From Asterias amurensis (lineage: Eukaryota; Echinodermata; Asteroidea; Forcipulatida; Asteriidae), in assembly GCF_032118995.1 (NCBI RefSeq), contig NC_092648.1, positions 635,001 through 699,000 of the forward strand: a DNA stretch of 64,000 nt. Direction: 5' to 3'. The notes below the pieces were generated by a model. It worked only from the letters and a program-made list of their open reading frames with translations, did no database searches and was not told the DNA's origin. Below, in pieces: positions 63,001 to 64,000 of the stretch (positions are counted from its first letter, which is position 1; each line of letters opens with the position of its first letter). A program made the translations under genes and the position numbers.

Positions 63001-63465
63001 TTTAAAAACTAGCATTTTAGGTTTTAGTGAGGTTTGCGGTAACACCATGTGAAAATCTCTTTTGATGGAGAAGTGTTGGTTCTGAAAAGAACCGTTGGTT
63101 GATAACTAAATGCTTTGGCCATTATGCTCCAGTTGCTACCACAAACCTCATCTAATTATACTTCCACCATGCAAAGTTTCAAATTCTACATTCAAATTGT
63201 GTTACATTGACTTTTTAAATGGAATGTGATGACATTAGTTATGATCTTTTGACTGACTTTGAACTTGACTTTCATCATCAGGAAAAGTTGACAACCTTGT
63301 TCCCAGTGATCGTACATATGAACAATTCCCAATCAAGTATGGGAGTGACATGGAGAAATTAAAAAACCCTGGAGGAAGTAAAGATTTATTTTTCATTGAT
63401 TCCTGTAAGAATCGAGATTATCGTCAGCAAGATTACATCTTATGGGAAGCAGAAGGCTGTGGAAG
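60076..63465 (+). CDS. APMAP: APMAP: adipocyte plasma membrane-associated protein-like (3' end outside window)
   Basis: APMAP proteins are type II membrane proteins with a strictosidine-synthase-like six-bladed propeller and reported arylesterase activity. Exons: 60076-60218, 60753-60854, 61377-61492, 61821-61916, 62842-62952 and 63282-63465. Phases agree throughout, and the leader exon begins at 60023. The ATG opens a basic cytoplasmic tail of about 48 residues. A single membrane span follows (FVIKILIVLGIITGVIIY), then the juxtamembrane ESPI motif also present in human APMAP. Propeller landmarks are GVKILEGKIRGPECLAEYKG, LYTGTYDG, an N-glycosylation site NET, LGSRPCG, CGRPLGLRV and DGYKGLFQI. 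The sixth exon is divergent: the human FVNDLTV segment is replaced by KYGSDMEKLKN, although FFIDSC and RRDY-like RQQDY are kept. Later blades lie to the right of the window. Confidence 0.92.
60935..61040. repeat. interspersed repeat fragment, also at 63030-63115
   Basis: AATCTCTTTTGAAGGAGTTG TGGCTCTGAAAAGAACGG recurs at 63052-63095 as AATCTCTTTTGATGGAGAAG ... GGTTCTGAAAAGAACCG. The downstream part here has GACGTTTCGAACAGTATACT and TCGTCTTCAGGAG. Both copies are in APMAP introns. Class unknown. Confidence 0.55.
61130..61275. repeat. interspersed repeat R1 copy in APMAP intron
   Basis: Two GGCACCAAGGCA words, AAATTGTAAATTTCTACTGGAG and TATCAGGCCTGAA place it in family R1. Confidence 0.6.
62108..62825 (+). 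repeat. tRNA-derived SINE with internally expanded 80-bp unit, in APMAP intron
   Basis: A-box-like TGTGGCTGAGCG at about 62115 and a perfect B-box GGTTCGATTCC at 62177-62187 form a Pol III promoter. The body includes TCATGACACTTGTG and AAGGCACTTAACCAT, and the tail CTGGTGACAGTTGATTTGG. A second copy at 63500-63835 shares all these parts but has the 80-bp block only once. Confidence 0.8.
62285..62735 (+). repeat. minisatellite, exact 80-bp unit, about 5.6 copies, inside the SINE
   Basis: GACTATGAAG/GACTGTGAAG starts at 62288, 62368, 62448, 62528, 62608 and 62688. Units are nearly identical. The word before each junction alternates CCTTACAG / CATTACAG, which implies a 160-bp dimer as the amplified unit. 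Confidence 0.92.
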
Positions 63466-63499
63466 GTAAGATAGACGTAGTTCTTGCTCTGGGGATATA

Positions 63500-63835
63500 T
63501 CTCGTGGCCAAGCGGTATAGTTCACCGGACCCAAGCTCTGATGTGGTCAGCAGCAGAGTGGGTTCTAATCCTGGTCATGATATTTGTGCCCTTTAAAGCA
63601 AAGCACTTAACCATATTGCTTCGTTAAAAGTTTGTAAGATAGAGCATTGTGCTCTTCCAGCCAGGCTCCTAGTGGATGACACCTAAGCCTACATCCTTAT
63701 GGACTGTGAATGGGGTAGCCCTGTTTCAGCCCCAGGAGTAGGTGGCAGCGTGTCCCTGGTGACAGTTGATTTGGGTCAAAAGCCCAAATCAGTTGAAGTG
63801 GCTGTCCGGCCTTTGTGAGTCCGCAAATAAAACAT
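63500..63835 (+). repeat. tRNA-derived SINE, second copy with a single 80-bp block
   Basis: A-box-like GTGGCCAAGCGG at about 63504 and B-box-like GGTTCTAATCC at about 63561. AAAGCACTTAACCAT and one GACTGTGAATGGGGTAGCCC block follow, then CTGGTGACAGTTGATTTGGG and a tail with AAATAAAAC. It starts 35 bases after the last visible APMAP exon. Confidence 0.8.
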
Positions 63836-64000
63836 TCGAACAATGTGCCACCATTGCTGAGCTTAAATTACCTCAATGAGGGCAGTGTTTGAGTTTGTGA
63901 GTTTGTCAGATTGTGTCAATAGATTCTGTTTTATAGATAAGCAAGTATAATCATCTCAAGGTGTTATGTAATCACAATTTTGCTTATCATATTTGTTGAA
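63836..64000 (+). other. APMAP intron, runs to window end
   Basis: AT-rich intron sequence; no further exon of the propeller is seen before the window ends. Confidence 0.5.

Overview
This is a window of animal nuclear DNA. It holds six spliced protein genes with GT-AG introns, long AT-rich introns and UTRs, and many short interspersed repeats. The gene set (SPRED, ARID4, RBM34, APMAP) is metazoan. The compact gene structure, the single SPRED and ARID4 copies seen here, and the many foldback MITEs, tRNA-derived SINEs and GTACATGTAC-type runs suggest a deuterostome invertebrate, most likely an echinoderm such as a sea star. That placement is an inference. I see no rRNA, free-standing tRNA gene, CRISPR array, operon or intact autonomous transposon.

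Layout. (1) 1-11911, + strand: the 3' part of a SPRED gene (end of the EVH1 domain, linker, KBD-like region, complete Sprouty domain); its first exon(s) lie outside the window. (2) 11912-22232: SPRED 3' UTR and a repeat-rich spacer with a 51-bp minisatellite, foldback MITEs and a nested MITE insertion. (3) 25052-22233, - strand: a six-coding-exon gene for a 204-residue acidic protein that I cannot name. It sits head to head with the next gene. (4) 26052-38422, + strand: a complete ARID4 (RBBP1 family) gene of about 1,500 residues with Tudor/RBB1NT, ARID, chromo-barrel, AT-hook and conserved C-terminal helix. Two very long Lys/Glu/Arg helices flank the chromo barrel. (5) 47844-42369, - strand: RBM34, a two-RRM nucleolar protein, tail to tail with ARID4. 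(6) 56108-52981, - strand: a 450-residue proline/serine-rich protein with a predicted N-myristoylation signal, tentatively related to PROSER2/SARG. (7) From about 59.3 kb, + strand: the 5' part of an APMAP (strictosidine-synthase-like, six-bladed propeller) gene that runs off the right end.

The genes do not form one pathway. ARID4 is a chromatin reader of the Sin3/HDAC co-repressor. RBM34 is a likely ribosome-biogenesis factor. SPRED inhibits Ras-ERK signalling. APMAP is a single-pass membrane protein. From memory, ARID4B and RBM34 are also neighbours on human chromosome 1q42, so this pair may be deep conserved microsynteny.

Exon boundaries for every gene were read by hand. For ARID4, the unnamed gene, the PROSER2-like gene and APMAP all splice phases agree across the visible exons. 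One RBM34 junction and the first ARID4 exon remain uncertain. No wholly new system was found. The best leads are the unnamed ARID4-linked gene, the ARID4 charged helices, the duplicated RBM34 C-terminus, the SINE with an internally expanded 80-bp repeat, and the natural filled/empty site pair for a MITE.
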